64,000 nt of DNA from Adiantum capillus-veneris (GCA_014529385.2 CM043969.1:36825922-36889921); one strand, 5' to 3'. Positions 32,255-44,672 are shown, counted from the first letter of the stretch. Notes: generated by a model from the sequence alone, not told the origin. A program made the numbers and translations.

Positions 32255-33510
32255 CCGTATCAAATGCTTTGCGAAAATCCACAAAGGTAGAGTAAATCCT
32301 CCTACCATGTGAACTGCTTTCCTCAATAACAACTCTTTAAGTGTCAATGTATGATCAAGAGTAGAAAGGCCCCTCCTGAAACCTGCTGGCCTGATGCCCG
32401 AATGCCTGCTCTCTTTGCCCGTCTACTGAGCCGCTGCTCAAGAATGGATGCATACAACCTAGCTAGGGGGTGCCCAATCATGATAGTACGGTAATTTTCC
32501 GGTATTATGGGGTCTTCTCCCTTGAAGATAGGCACAACAATAGACATGCTCCAAGAATTCGGAAAACCCTCACACATGGCTCGGTTGAACGTTACTGCAA
32601 GCTCTGCAAGCATATCTCTAGCATGTATAAAGTGCTCCGCCATCAATCCATCATATGCTCTCCTTGTCCTCATCTTGTCAATGGCTTCTAATGGGCGTAC
32701 TGCTCCTCTGCGGCCAGGCGTCTGCAAGTACTATCCATGTAGACAGAGTCAGTCTCCGATGTAGAAGTGTATCTAGTATGCATAGATGCCTGGGCCAGCG
32801 GTGCTGTACTAAACTGGAATGAAACTGTAATGTGAGGAGGGCCTGCAAGCAGAGTTGTGGAGCCTCCTCTAGCCTTCTAAAGGTTTCCAAGATAAAACCG
32901 ATTGATACATGAGAGATTGGCACTTTCCAGACGCCTATCGAACTGAGAGAAATCCAAGCTCCATTGCTGTTGCGTAAAGACATCATGCTCTCATTACATC
33001 AGACAACGGCAAAGTCGTACATAGCCTCCCCCATGTTACAAGCTCACTGCGTGAGACCGTAGTGTGGCTGCCTCCCACCCTGTCAGATGGGCCCTCAAGC
33101 ATGTTGAAGTCCCCCTAACACACCAGTTCTCCACAGCTATTAAGGCATCAGCTATTGTACCTCAAAACTCTACCCAAGCAGCCGCATGATTGGGAGCATA
33201 GACATTTAACAAGTCAACCAACTCACACAAGAATCGTATACTAAGCCACTGAGCCCTGCTAGGCAAAACTGTCAAATTCTAGCGCATAGCCAATTGTCTC
33301 CAGCCCAAACCATCTGGTTCTGACAAACAAAAGCACGCTAAAGGACAAAGCAGGTCAGTCACCCCTAATTCATATAGGTGGTGAGAGAACTCCAAGACTT
33401 GGGTCCTAAATTCTAATGCCACTGTCCATCGACCAATCCTGTTTAGCACTCCCATGAAAGGGGAAAGAGAAGTCAACTGCTCAATCTGTAGCCTCCTCCC
33501 CTCTAGTTAC
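32255..33510 (-). pseudogene. LINE relic: endonuclease and RT, cut by LTR A
   Basis: Minus strand. The endonuclease part (about 33300-33010) shows LLNVYAPNHAAAWVEF and GDFNMLEGPSDRVGGS, the APE-type LINE signature (NVYAPN, GDFN). RT (32727-32255) shows AYDGLMAEHFIHA, FPNSWSMSIVVPIFK and NYRTIMIGHPLARLYASILE, then in another frame TFVDFRKAFDTV (RT motif A with its catalytic Asp). At that point, 32255, the LTR of element A begins, so the rest of RT is lost or displaced. Frameshifts and stops (for example in the VEF*GTI segment) show it was already decaying. It is a different LINE type from the one at 8-9.6 kb. Confidence 0.8.
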
Positions 33511-35178
33511 CACCTGGAAAATGTGAACTCTAATTGGGGAAGGAGAGTCGCCGTCCTCTGTATGGCCAAGATAAATAGGCAAATGTCTCCCCTCTGCCGC
33601 TCATGTCAAAGGCTACTAGCCCGGCAAGAATTGTCGAAAGGGGGGTATCTGAATGCGCATCTCTCGAGTGTAGAGTCTCGCTGGAGCCCTGCCCACTGGA
33701 CGCCACACAGGAGGATGCCCAGCTCCAGTAGAAGAGGCTAAAGGAGGAGTCTCAGTAGCTGGGGAAGAAAGGGGCTGTGATCAAAACGGATCTGCAAAAG
33801 GTGGGGTGGAAGTGGGTGGGGGTGACGAGGATGAGGAAAAAATAGATGAGGCGGGGGAGGCAGACGGAGTAGAGTTAGTGGCGGTGGGTGTACTTATGAC
33901 TATCCTTATTACATTGTGTCTCAAATTCCTTCAGCCGTTGCGTGTAGCACCAAAAGTTCCACACCATAGACCGCCAGAAGAGACCGGCTTGAAGAGGCAA
34001 CACACCATAGAGGCCTGCAAAAAGTGTGAAATGTCTTTGGAACCAAACACCAAAATTTCCTCTCAGGCTGGAGATGTTGCTCTAAAGAAAAAAAACAGCA
34101 AGCATTCGCACTCCGGGGGTTACCTGAATCAAGGGACAGCGACGAATGTGTATAAGATTTGATAGGCACCATGCCTATATCACTACCTGCAAGCAGGCAG
34201 TGCCAACAAAGGGACATCGACAAATGGACACCAGATAGAGAAATGCTGTAGACTGCCAAGATTGGTGCAAAAATAGCAACTTGTAAGTCTTTAGTTAGAC
34301 AAAGAGGTCAGCTTCTTGCAACGAACACACATAAGAGTGTCCAAGCACATGCCACAGCTGTCCAGCCAAGATGCAAGGCAGGTAAAGAGAGCTGGCCACA
34401 GCACCACACAATCTGATAGGAAGAAGGGAGGGTGTGCAAAACCATGGTAACGGAAGGCAGTGCCATAGGATCAAGCCGCCAACATGACAAATGCTATCAG
34501 TGAATATATAGAAGCCTATTGCTGCTAGAAGGCCAAAATGCTGAGGGAGTAGGTTGAACCGGCAAAAGCGCTGAGGTGTAGGGGCAGCCAAAGCCACAGG
34601 AATGGCAGAAGAAGTGGATACAGTTGTGAGAGCAAGAGTGTGAAGGGTTGAAAGCTTTGAGGTGCTGGGAAATGCAAATGAATTGTGAGGCTGAGGTTCT
34701 TATGGGTGAATGTAGTCATTGGTGAACCAAGGGCCATTGCACAGGTCAGCGGAACATGGTAAAGCTGTACAGGGCACCTAGAAGGTGAGCCTCTAACAAC
34801 TTTGAAGCCCCAAATTGTGAAGCGTCTTCAACTATTTGGTGGTAACTAGTTTATTGATGAAGAAATATGTGTAAATAGAATCAGTACTAAGATTATGGAT
34901 CCAACAGTTTTAGCTTGGACATTTTTGGTGTGTCCTATTTTCTTTAAAGTGGATGGAATTTGGGATAGTGGAAATGTGTGCACTATGAATTTCTGGAGAT
35001 TTAAGTTGCTCATGTGCTCCCTTGTTTTTTGATAGTGTTTGTCATTTCTGATATGAGTTGTGGCTAGTACATGCGTGATGCAAAGCTTTCACTACAATTT
35101 GACTGGTGGTTGCCCTCTGTCACATTAGGGGTGTGACTTGATATTGTGTGCATTCATAGAACCAGATCGTAGTAATAA
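33511..35178. other. No gene recognised
   Basis: Probably the 5' part of the LINE and intergenic DNA up to the host gene. Short minus-strand frames (33921-34259, 34295-34597) have no recognisable domain. An upstream exon of the MAPR gene could lie here, but I could not identify one. Confidence 0.4.
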
Positions 35179-35330
35179 GTGCTTAGTGGACTGTGGACAT
35201 GGCCATTCAATGCTTTAGGGGAGCTATAATAGAATATATATGTTCTGTATAGATTCAAGTGCTTTAGTGGACTGTGGACATGGCCATTCAATGCTTCAGG
35301 GGAGCTATAATAGAATATAGATTTTCTGTT
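35179..35330. repeat. Tandem duplication upstream of the host gene
   Basis: GTGGACTGTGGACATGGCCA ... GAGCTATAATAGAATATA occurs at 35179-35257 and 35258-35330, period about 79 bp. It lies 150-300 bp upstream of the MAPR start, so it may sit in its promoter, 5' UTR or intron. Confidence 0.85.
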
Positions 35331-35486
35331 GGTCCATGGTATGGTTGGGTAAGTGAAAGATTGCTGAGAGTGATGGAAGGGATGAGTGTGTTGGGTGTGT
35401 GAATCATACAAAGCACATTGATATAACTAGTGTATTTTGTTCTTTTAATACTGGAGTTCTGTTTTAGGCACGCGACATACGACATC

Positions 35487-35801
35487 ATGGCCACTGAAGT
35501 GGGTGAAATCATGGAAGATGAGCTGCTGAAATATAATGGCACAGACCCCTCTCTTCCAATTTATGTGGCAATTAGAAAGAGAATATTCGATGTATCAAGT
35601 GCCAAAAGCTTTTATGGGCCAGGTGGATCATATGCTGTGTTTGCAGGAAAAGATGCAAGCCGCGCACTTGCAAAAATGTCTACAAAGGAGCATGATGTTG
35701 TTGGATCTTTGGAAGGACTCACAGAGAAAGAGATGACTGTATTGGCAGACTGGGAACGGAAGTTTGAGGCGAAGTACCCCGTGGTGGGAACTGTTGCTTA
35801 A
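35487..35801 (+). CDS. MAPR family, cytochrome-b5-like heme/steroid-binding protein
   Basis: A 104-residue protein, MATEVGEIME then the b5-like domain: ELLKYNGTDPSLPIYVAI, RIFDVSSAKSFYGPGG, YAVFAGKDASRALAKMS and GLTEKEMTVLADWERKFEAKY. These are the hallmark blocks of the membrane-associated progesterone receptor (MAPR/membrane steroid-binding) family, and the length and order fit the short plant members of about 100 residues that lack an N-terminal membrane anchor. Family members bind heme or sterols and modulate cytochrome P450 and hormone signalling; the specific ligand here is unknown. No stops or shifts: the only intact host-type gene in the window. The ATG at 35487 is chosen because the family starts near there. 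The open frame continues upstream to 35430, and CTGTTTTAG ending at 35467 looks like a splice acceptor, so an upstream exon (5' UTR or coding) is possible. Confidence 0.88.
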   Translation: MATEVGEIMEDELLKYNGTDPSLPIYVAIRKRIFDVSSAKSFYGPGGSYAVFAGKDASRALAKMSTKEHDVVGSLEGLTEKEMTVLADWERKFEAKYPVVGTVA

Positions 35802-35886
35802 AGAAAACGCTACCATGCCTTGCAGTAGGCACTGTGTAATGCTTATTGGCACTTTTACAGGGGTGATTTGTGTACCACATAAACAT

Positions 35887-35892
35887 AATAAA
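35887..35892 (+). terminator. Candidate polyadenylation signal of the MAPR gene
   Basis: AATAAA, 86 bases after the stop codon, in an A-rich context. Plant signals are loose, so this is only a candidate. Confidence 0.4.
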
Positions 35893-37424
35893 AGGGAAAA
35901 TGGGTTTCAAGATATGGATTGCCATCACATAAACATTATTAAACTTTTATGGCTTGTATCCTTACCACAACTTGCTTTGATATTCAACATCATATTTCTA
36001 TTGCAATGCCATGTCTGATGCAAGGATTATTGTATTTCCATGTACAATGCATCAGGGTTTGTGGCAGGGTTGTGTACAGTCATATGGCTAAGTATGACAC
36101 GGTTTCGTATGGAAAAATACAGTGTGTGACAATTTATATCATGCGGTTTAGATTAGTAAGGTTTGTTTTCTGAAATACTTTCAAGAACTATTCAATGTTT
36201 TGTTATTGTACGGTCATACAAGCTGACGATTGTAGAGTACTGTATTTGTATGATATGGGCATTTGTGCACTGTACAGAAATTTCCATGGTTTGTGGTAGT
36301 TTTCTGTTGATATGTCTTTCCAATATTCTGCTCTCCAACTGAAACATAAGAAGGAATGTTTGCAGAGTAGAGGACATGTATAGAACATCAAGGCACATGC
36401 ATTAATAACAATCTCTATATGTTATTGACCCTGCTTATCGTTTCTGGTGCCACTCTTACAAACTTAAGACCCTTCGTGATATCCTTGATGTAGGTGGGTG
36501 CTTTAGCGACATTTACTTCTTGTCTGATCATGTTATCAGTGCTATAAAGTTCCTTTAGAGATGCCAAGCAGCTGTTGTGCTTAGGTATCAATTTGGTTGA
36601 TTAGACCTGCCCATTCTCGTATTTATGGGATTGGCAGACACTAAGCTGGTGAAGGAACTAAACAAATGAATTCTCAGCATGGCCCAAACCAAGCCATAGT
36701 ATTTTGACTTGGGCTTTTGTGCCACACAAAAGACAGTGGTTGCTTTTCGTAGGTCTCTTGAAGCATTGTTATCTTTTAGGTCTGCAACCTTAGCTAACTA
36801 GAAGTCATTGCTCTTGTGTAACCGAGAAAAAGTCATTTCTTTGAAGACATAGGTATAAAGTTAATCTTTTGAGGTAAAATGGGTCCTGGATATATTTTCC
36901 AAAAATATAGTATGCACTATGGAGCTCTCATCTTTGTAGATGATATTTGTCAGCATGATCAAATAAAGATATTGTTTAGAGTGTGATGTTGGAATTCTTG
37001 TCTCAAAGTCTCTTGAATTTTGTGTTCATTGCGTGATTTTGGGATGATTGAAGTCTCTTCGACTCGAGCATAATTGGGGTGATTTGAGTGCACACTAAAT
37101 TTGATGTCATTATATTCCTTTTTTCATCATCACAAGTTTCTAGTGAGGGCTTAGCTAGTAGACTCGGCTAGTTTGCTATTAAGGTTTACAGCGATGATGA
37201 CTATTAGTTCTAAGTGGCAATTCAATGGCTCACTTAGAGCCTAACAAGCCTAAGTCGCCTCTATATCCCTATGTATTGGCATTTATTGATATGCATAGTT
37301 GCCAAGCATGAGACAAAATAATGAACACTCATGGGTCATAGCAATCAGTCCAATCCATGTTTGCAAATGCATGTAAATTTGGTGGCAATGATCCCCTGTT
37401 AAGATCAAACAAAACAAGATATAA
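35893..37424. other. No gene recognised
   Basis: The first few hundred bases are probably 3' UTR or flank of the MAPR gene. The rest shows no coding motif. Confidence 0.45.
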
Positions 37425-37560
37425 AGTGCCACTCAGGTAGCAACAAATCCGCTTAACTTCATTTCCAATGCATAGACCTCGGGCTATGAATAAATTTAGT
37501 GCCACTCAGGTAGACAAAATCCGCCTAACTTCCTTCCAATGCGTAGACCTTGGGCTTTGG
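37425..37560. repeat. Tandem duplication, period about 73 bp
   Basis: AGTGCCACTCAGGTAG ... AAATCCGC(T/C)TAACTTC ... CCAATGC(A/G)TAGACCT(C/T)GGGCT at 37425-37497 and 37498-37560, with small indels. Confidence 0.8.
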
Positions 37561-39245
37561 CACACCAGCTCATACCCTATAGCTTGTCCTCCAAGATTCT
37601 TTTCCAACAGAGTTACTTACAACCATCACAAGCCTACCCAAACTATCCCACTATCCCACTACGGTGCACTAAGGTCTCTCATTTATTTTTCTTCTCAGTA
37701 TAAGACAATAAACCTTAATCAAAATATTGAATGGTATGTGCATGTGCGTGAATGGGCATTTGTATGCATGGACATGGAGATAAACCATGACCATGGGTGC
37801 ATTAAATAGGTAGAAATGTCTCTAAGCATGGGAACCCATGAGGTGGTCACCCAAGTTGGAACAGAATGCCTTGTGAGGAAAGATACGGACTCTCTAGATA
37901 AGTCCCTAGCTTGAAAAACCATATAAAGCCCTCTTCTCTCAATCTGTTGCTGTTGCAAACATAACCTTAGTGAAGCATTCCCAAAGCCTATATTCGTCCT
38001 CTTGAATATAGGCTTCTGTGTGGTGGAAGTGAGTCTTGCTTTGGGATCAATACCTCCAAGTTGGAATAGGTAATGAAAATTTCGTTCAGCGTTTTACTCT
38101 ATTGATGCATTCCTTCTCTCTATTCCAATCCAAGTTTCACTATACTGCTATTACTTCTTCTTTACCTAAACCAAGCTGTGTTTCTCTAAAGACCAAAAAG
38201 AAATCAAGCTAAACACTCTCTATTTGGTGTCCCTTGCATACACATATGCAAGGGAAGAGGGATATAAACTTTGTTAAAAAATTGAGATTTTCACTTAATC
38301 AAGAGATTATGCTTTTGCATTTTAAACATTTGTAATCATATTATTTTTCTCCGAATAATTATATTTAACCTATGCTCACTCTTCTTAAGTTTCCACGACT
38401 TTAGAGAGAATAAAAGTATTTAAAACTTAGCATATAGCTCCTAATAATAAGTAGGGGAATGTGCATTTGAACGCCATAAATCTATGGTGAAAAACTTGAG
38501 CATATTTTAGCATAGCTTAAGCCTTGCATCTCGTTGTGAATTGGTTCCTTGTAAATTTGAAGCTCTCACTTCCTATCTCCAATAAATTTAAATAATTAAC
38601 TAGCGAGAGGTGATATGGAACCAAAAAGAACCCATTTTGGTGGTGCTCATGACCGTGCATCCAACTCTAATGGAGGGAATGACAAAGGAAAGGCCTCGAT
38701 GATGGAAGAAGTGTCAGAAATCTCACAAAGTGATGGCTTAAATCATGTACATATAGGAAATTTATAATTTTGTATCGCATTCATTGCATTTTGCACTTCT
38801 TGAGTAACATATTGGGTATTCCAATGAAACTATGGCATTTATGTTTTGTTTTGGGTTCAGTTTATAAAAAAGAATTGTTTGATGGTATACAACTTGTAAT
38901 TTAGGAAAGACATGTTTGCCTAAGAAGGAATCTCTCAACCGTACTTCATTTTTGATAATTTGAACGCTCCTTTGATTATGTGGAGGTGAGCTCGCATATC
39001 TAAGCAGGAGATCTGCATCTATGTGCATGTTGAGCTATATCCATGGACAACTTAGTTCATCTCTATGAATAGTTTTCTTGACTTTCCCGGAGGACTACTC
39101 CAAGAGGTCGAGAAATAATTTGCTGTATAGGCAACCGGTGACAATGGATGGAGTGAACATTAGTCGGAAAAAATATATTTGATTCTAGAGTGTTAGAATC
39201 CAAATGAAGTATAATTCTATGGATAAAAGCATGTATAGGTACTAC
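37561..39245. other. No supported gene; one short ORF
   Basis: A 50-codon frame at 38615-38767 (MEPKRTHFGGAHDR ... HIGNL) has hydrophilic, protein-like composition but no recognised family, so it is noted only. The rest shows nothing. Confidence 0.4.
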
Positions 39246-39274
39246 CAAAAGGGAGTGTCTTAGACACTCCTTTT

Positions 39275-39342
<68 letters not shown>
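39246..39342. repeat. Near-perfect palindrome plus (AG)n
   Basis: AAAAGGGAGTGTCT at 39247-39260 pairs with AGACACTCCTTTT starting at 39262, with a one-base centre. (AG)33 follows at 39276-39342. Confidence 0.75.
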
Positions 39343-39344
<2 letters not shown>

Positions 39345-39584
39345 CTTCTTGCTTAAATTTGAAATATGAGAGCAAAAAGGAAAAGCCTTCTTGGTAGAGG
39401 GGGAAGGGAGGCGGCTTGAAAATGCCAAAAAATAAATGGAAACAAGACAAAATACCATTAAGGCAACGGCGTGCCCGCTATACTCTACTGAATATTCTGT
39501 CTCTCCTCCACTCCGTCTGCATCCCTATTGCACTCATTCTCTCCCTCTCTAGCATGTTCCAATACACAATTTATTTTCCTTCCG

Positions 39585-39839
<255 letters not shown>

Positions 39840-40052
39840 GGTGGTAGTGATGTGTGTGAACACACTAGGACGGCCGGGGCATTTTTTCTCTCTTTAGGAG
39901 GTTTTTTTCCCCGAGCATTGTATATACGCCCATCACTCTAGGGCTATCTATCTTTCCATTGCACACTAAGTAACACGCTCTCTATTGTGTGCCTTGAGCT
40001 TCCTTTGTCTTCTCCAAGCTGTGTGCGTTTCTCTGCAACCCTAATTCCAACA
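39840..40052 (+). repeat. Copia LTR 1 (left end lost)
   Basis: Starts at GTGGTAGTGATG; the TGTTACCATATACAT seen at the start of LTRs 2 and 3 is missing and replaced by CT repeat. Ends AATTCCAACA. Contains GTATATACGCC, a likely TATA box (about 39919). Confidence 0.88.
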
Positions 40053-40054
40053 AT

Positions 40055-40066
40055 TGGTATCAGAGC
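40055..40066 (+). other. Primer binding site of copia copy 1 (tRNA-iMet)
   Basis: TGGTATCAGAGC two bases after the LTR; the classic copia arrangement, TTGGTATCAGAGCAGG. Confidence 0.92.
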
Positions 40067-40404
40067 AGGTTACGTCCTCGCAGGCTTAGTCGCCGCCTGC
40101 TCTAGCACACGCCTGCTCACTTTCTCCGATTACAGTGAGGTTTGGCGAGCGTTCGCAGGTCGACAAATTTTTTTAATTCTAATTCGGGCTCAGATTTCTG
40201 ATTCGGGCTCATTTCGGCCTCCCTTTCCACCACAGACAGGTCTGCACAGGCAATTTCGTCATTTTGTGCAAAATTTCTGTCAGTGTCATTTTCTGCATAA
40301 CAGGTGCCTTACAGTCTTCTACGGTTTGTGCTACATAGCACGTGTTGTTCCTGCTCCGTTTCTCCTATTTTTGAGCAGTTTTCACATCAGGTGCAGTATT
40401 TACC

Positions 40405-41391
40405 ATGGCTGACAACAACACAGATGTCTTCAAGATGTTTGCTCTACTGAGGAAAGGTTGGATGGGGATAATTACCCTATGTGGGCTTATATGATGCAAC
40501 ACGTTATTGTGTCAAAGGGCGTCTGGAATATTGTGCAGGGCATTGATGTACGTCCTGGTTCTGAGGCTGTAGGCGATGTTGAGGCTGTTTGCAGGTTTTG
40601 TTGCAAGGATTGCTGCTATTAGAGTTGTTTTGCCTACGACATAATAAGCTCGTTGGGATGTAAAGGATGCGCAGGCTCATGCATTGATTGTGTTGTCTGT
40701 GAAGCGCACCATTGTTCCTCACATCCGTTTAGCAAAATCTGCAAAACAGGCTTGGGATATTTTGGTTGGTTTTTATGCAAGTCGCAATGAGGCTAAAATT
40801 GCTTTACTGCGTAAAGAACTGGAGTCGAAGATTATGCATGAGGAAAATGATATTGGACACTTTTCTTGCTAGTGTCAAGGATATCAATGAGCAACTTATT
40901 TGTGCAGGTGAAGTCATTTCAGACAGTTCCCTTGTGCAGACTGTTCTTGATGCCTTACCAGATTCTTACCAGACTTTTGCTAGTACTTGGAGACTTATGA
41001 CCCAAGGAAATCCTGAAGTTGTCAAGTTTGATGCATTATGCACATTGCTGTTGCAAGAGTCACTTTCCAGAAAAAACAGGACTAGGCAGCGTGCAGTTGA
41101 ATAGGCTTTTATTGCTTCTCAAAGAAAGGGTGGTAACAACAATGCAGCCACTTCTTATGGTTCTGCTGCGAGTGGCAAAATTTTTGTTCCTAATGCTTCT
41201 GCTGGCAGCAATTCGTCTGGAAATTCTGGTGATAAGGGCAAAAAGAAGATGCGTTGCCATTATTATAAAGCTAATGATCACTTAATCAAGTCGTGTCCTA
41301 AGTTGAAGGCCAAAGAGGCTAAGAAGAAAGAGGGTGGTTCCACTGCAAATGCTGGTTCCACTACAAATGCAGCCATTGTTGAGTCTTCGTG
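40405..41391 (+). pseudogene. Copia gag (copy 1)
   Basis: ATG at 40405 (MADNNTDVFKMF). A frameshift within 20 codons leads to RLDGDNYPMWAYMMQHVIV, the conserved start of copia Gag. Then AKSAKQAWDILVGFYA, KIALLRKELESKIM, another shift, VKDINEQLICAGEVISD and VQTVLDALPDSYQTFAS. Near 41255 is a zinc knuckle CHYYKANDHLIKSC, in which the second Cys is Tyr (TGT to TAT). A TGA at about 41391 ends the region. Gag packages the RNA; this copy is broken in at least three places. Confidence 0.85.
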
Positions 41392-44300
41392 AAAGGAGAC
41401 TATAATGCTGATGTTGATGCAGAATGGGATTTTAGCGCAGAGTGCACTTACAATCCTGCTGTCCATGATGCATGCTTGTCAGTTGCTGTAGATTCACATG
41501 TGTGGTATTTCGACAGTGGTGCTACAAAGCACATTACCTCACATCGTGAATTGTTTACCTCTCTCGAATCTATCCCTCATGGGAATTCAGTCACTTGTGC
41601 CAACAACGCCTCTTATCCAGTTCAGGGAGTTGGAAAGATTGTGCTCACTGCTGCTAATGGCAGTTCCTTCACACTTGTTGATGCACTTTATGTACCTGGG
41701 ATCAAGAAGAATCTCTTGTCTGTATCCGCACTTGCTAGACTTGGACTTGTAGTCAAATTTGTGGATGAAAGATGTACAGTTCATGATCTCAATTTTGGTG
41801 ATGAAATTGTTGCATTTGGGCTTTTGTGCCGTGGGCTGTATAAGCTCCCTTTGTATGACAAGTGTGGACAAAATTTTGCAAATGCTGTTGCAAATTCAAG
41901 GGCTATTTCAGATGCAAAACTTTGGCATGCACGTTTTGGTCATCTGAATTTTTCCAGTTTGCTGCGTTTGCAGAAATCTGATATGGTTGCTTCTTTGCCG
42001 CCTCTTAAAGCACCTGTCAAACGTGTTTGTGAAGGCTATAATTTGGGTAAGATGGAATGATCTAAGTTTCCAAAGGATGGTTCAGTTCGGGCCACATGCA
42101 GGTTGCAGCTTGTGCATAGTGATGTTTGTGGGCCCATGCAAACTCCGTCCTTGGGAAATTACCTGTCCTTCGTAACTTTCATTGATGATTACTCCAGGCA
42201 TGCATGGGTATTTATGCTTAAAGCGAAGTCCCAAGTTTTTATGTGCTTCAAAAAATTTCTGGCTATGGCTGAAAATGTCTCAAAATGTACTATGAACACT
42301 CTTAGTTCCGATCGAGGGGGAGAGTATATGTCTCATGAATTTAATGCATTTTTGGCTAGTCGTGGGATAAAACACCAATATACAGTTCCTTATACACCTC
42401 AGCAAAATGGTGTTGCTGAGAGGAAAAACAGGTCACTGATAGAAATGGCACGATGTATGGTCAAAAGTCAAGCTTTGCCGCATTCTTTTTGGCTTGAGGC
42501 CATCATGTGTGCCACTTATGTACTTAACAGGTGTCCTACGAAAGCTTTGCAGTCTATTACTCCATATGAAGCATGGCATGATAGAAAGCCTTCTATTGAG
42601 CACATGCATGTTTTTGGCTGTTTGGCATATGCTTTGGTGCCACAAACACACCGCAGAAAATTGGATGATAAGGCCGTCAAATGTATTTTTGTTGGTTATA
42701 GTGCTGAAAGCAAAGGTTATAGGTTGTATCATCCGCAAACAAAACATATTCTGGTTTCTCGGGATGTAGTGTTTGTGGAAGATTCTGTTCAGCCCTTGCT
42801 GTCATGTACTAGAGACAGTAATGTAAGCTCACAGGACATTTATGACACTTTTTTGCCTCTTTTTAGTGGTGGAAATACGAATGTAAGTTCCAATGAGGCA
42901 AATGTACAGCCTATGGGGGTTTTTGAAAATGTTTTAGATCAGCCTATTATACTGATGCAGATGTATATGATGTACTTGATGAGGAAAGGGCTGAAAATGA
43001 GCAGGCTAGAGGTATGCCAAAATGGCTGGTGCACACTTTGCGTGACAGTAAATTGGATGCACCTTTGTCTAGTCGTACTCATTCAAGCTCTCGCCATGCA
43101 TCTTATGCATCAGTTTGTTATGCTTTGGCTGTGTCTAGCTTACATGATGTTGAGGAGCCTCTGTCTTTTGATGAAGCACAGAATTTAGAAAATTGGATGG
43201 TTGCCATGCAATCAGAATATCATGCACTTATAGAAAATGACACATGGACTTTATGTGATTTGCCTCCTGGCAAAAAGGCCATCGGTACGAAGTGGGTTTA
43301 CAAGTTGAAACGCAAGCCGGATGGTGAGATCGATCGCCATAAGGCTCGACTTGTTGCAAAAGGTTATGCACAGAAAAAAGGCATAGATTATGAAGAGACT
43401 TTTGCTCCCACTTGTCGTATGACTATTGTGCGTTTTCTATGTGCATTGGCAGCTCATTTTGGTTGGGATGTATATCAATCAGACATTGTTACTGCTTTCT
43501 TGAATGGTGACATATTTGAGGAAGTTTATGTAATGCAGCCTCGCGGTTTTGTCATAAAAGGACAAGAGGACAAAGTGTGCAGATGTAAGAAAGCTTTGTA
43601 TGGGTTGAAGCAATCTCCTCGTGCTTGGTATGAGAAAGCTGACACTCATTTGGTTAAACGAGGATTTCGTAACAGTCCAACAGAAAGCACATTGTATGTA
43701 AAGCGTGAGGGTGATGTACTTCTTATTGTGGTTATTTATGTTGATGATTTGCTGATCACTGGACCAAATGAGGCTGATTTGAATGCTACTTTCAAGATGA
43801 AAGATTTGGGGCTGTTGCATCATTACTTGGGTATACAGTTTAAGCAGTGTGATGGTGGTATTGCCTTGTGTCAGAAAAGTTACATAGAGACATTGCTATG
43901 TAAGTTTGGACTTGAGGATTGCAAACCTATTGCCACTCCCATGGAAACAGGTTTGAAGTTGAGTCTACATGATGCTGGCGATCCTGCTGATGTCACTCTT
44001 TACCAAACTACTGTTGGCTGCCTCATTTATGTATGCAACACGAGGCTGGATATTCAGTTTGCAGTCTCACAGGTCAGTAGATTTATGCATAGCCCAGGGT
44101 CTAAGCATTGGTAGGCTGTCAAGAGGATTTTCCGCTACCTTAGTGGCACTTTACATCCTGGCTTGTTTTATCCCAATGGGGGATCATTGCTGCTAGACTT
44201 ATATGCTTTTTTGGACTCAGATTGGGCTGGTTGTTTTGACACGCGAGTGTCCACAAGTGGTTTTTGTTTCATGCTTGGCAGTTCATGTATATCATGGTTG

Positions 44301-44672
44301 AGTAAGAAGCAACCTACTGTGGCCACTTCGAGTTGTGAGGCTGAGTACAGGGCAGTATTCACAACTACGGTTGAGTGTTTATGGCTCAGACGCCTTATGG
44401 CTGATTTGGGTGTTGGACAGGACACTACCAACACTATCTACACTGACAGTCAAAGCACACTGGCAGTTGCTAGGAACCCAGTTTTTCATGCTCACACAAA
44501 GAACATTGAGGTGCATTACCACTATGTCAGGGAGAGGCTCTCAACAGGAGAGATCAGCTTGGCTTATGTGCCAACACAGGACAACCTTGCAGATCTTTTC
44601 ACAAAGGCATTGTCTCGTGAGAAGCTTGAAGCTTTTCGCAAAGCTTTGGGCTTACTCCCCTTTGTGGACTGA
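41392..44672 (+). pseudogene. Copia pol (copy 1): protease, integrase, RT, RNase H
   Basis: Protease: WYFDSGATKHITSHRELF (D-S-G intact, 41497). Pre-integrase zinc region: LWHARFGHLNF ... VCEGYNLGKM, where the last Cys is Tyr, followed by TGA at 42058 instead of an Arg codon. Integrase core: HSDVCGPM, FVTFIDDYSRHAWV, LSSDRGGEYMS, TPQQNGVAERKNRS (D, D, E present). A frameshift near 42950. RT: GTKWVYKLKRKPDGEI, ARLVAKGYAQKKGIDYEETF, DIVTAFLNGDIFEEVYV, LYGLKQSPRAWYEKA and the catalytic YVDDLLITG (43738). A TAG at 44112 replaces Gln. RNase H: DSDWAGCFDTRVSTSGF, EAEYRAVFTTTVECLWL, HTKNIEVHYHYVRERL, NLADLFTKAL. Stop at 44670. Confidence 0.93.

Noticed and set aside
33921-34737. Minus-strand frames upstream of the MAPR gene
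   Set aside because: No motif and no link to the LINE or the host gene.
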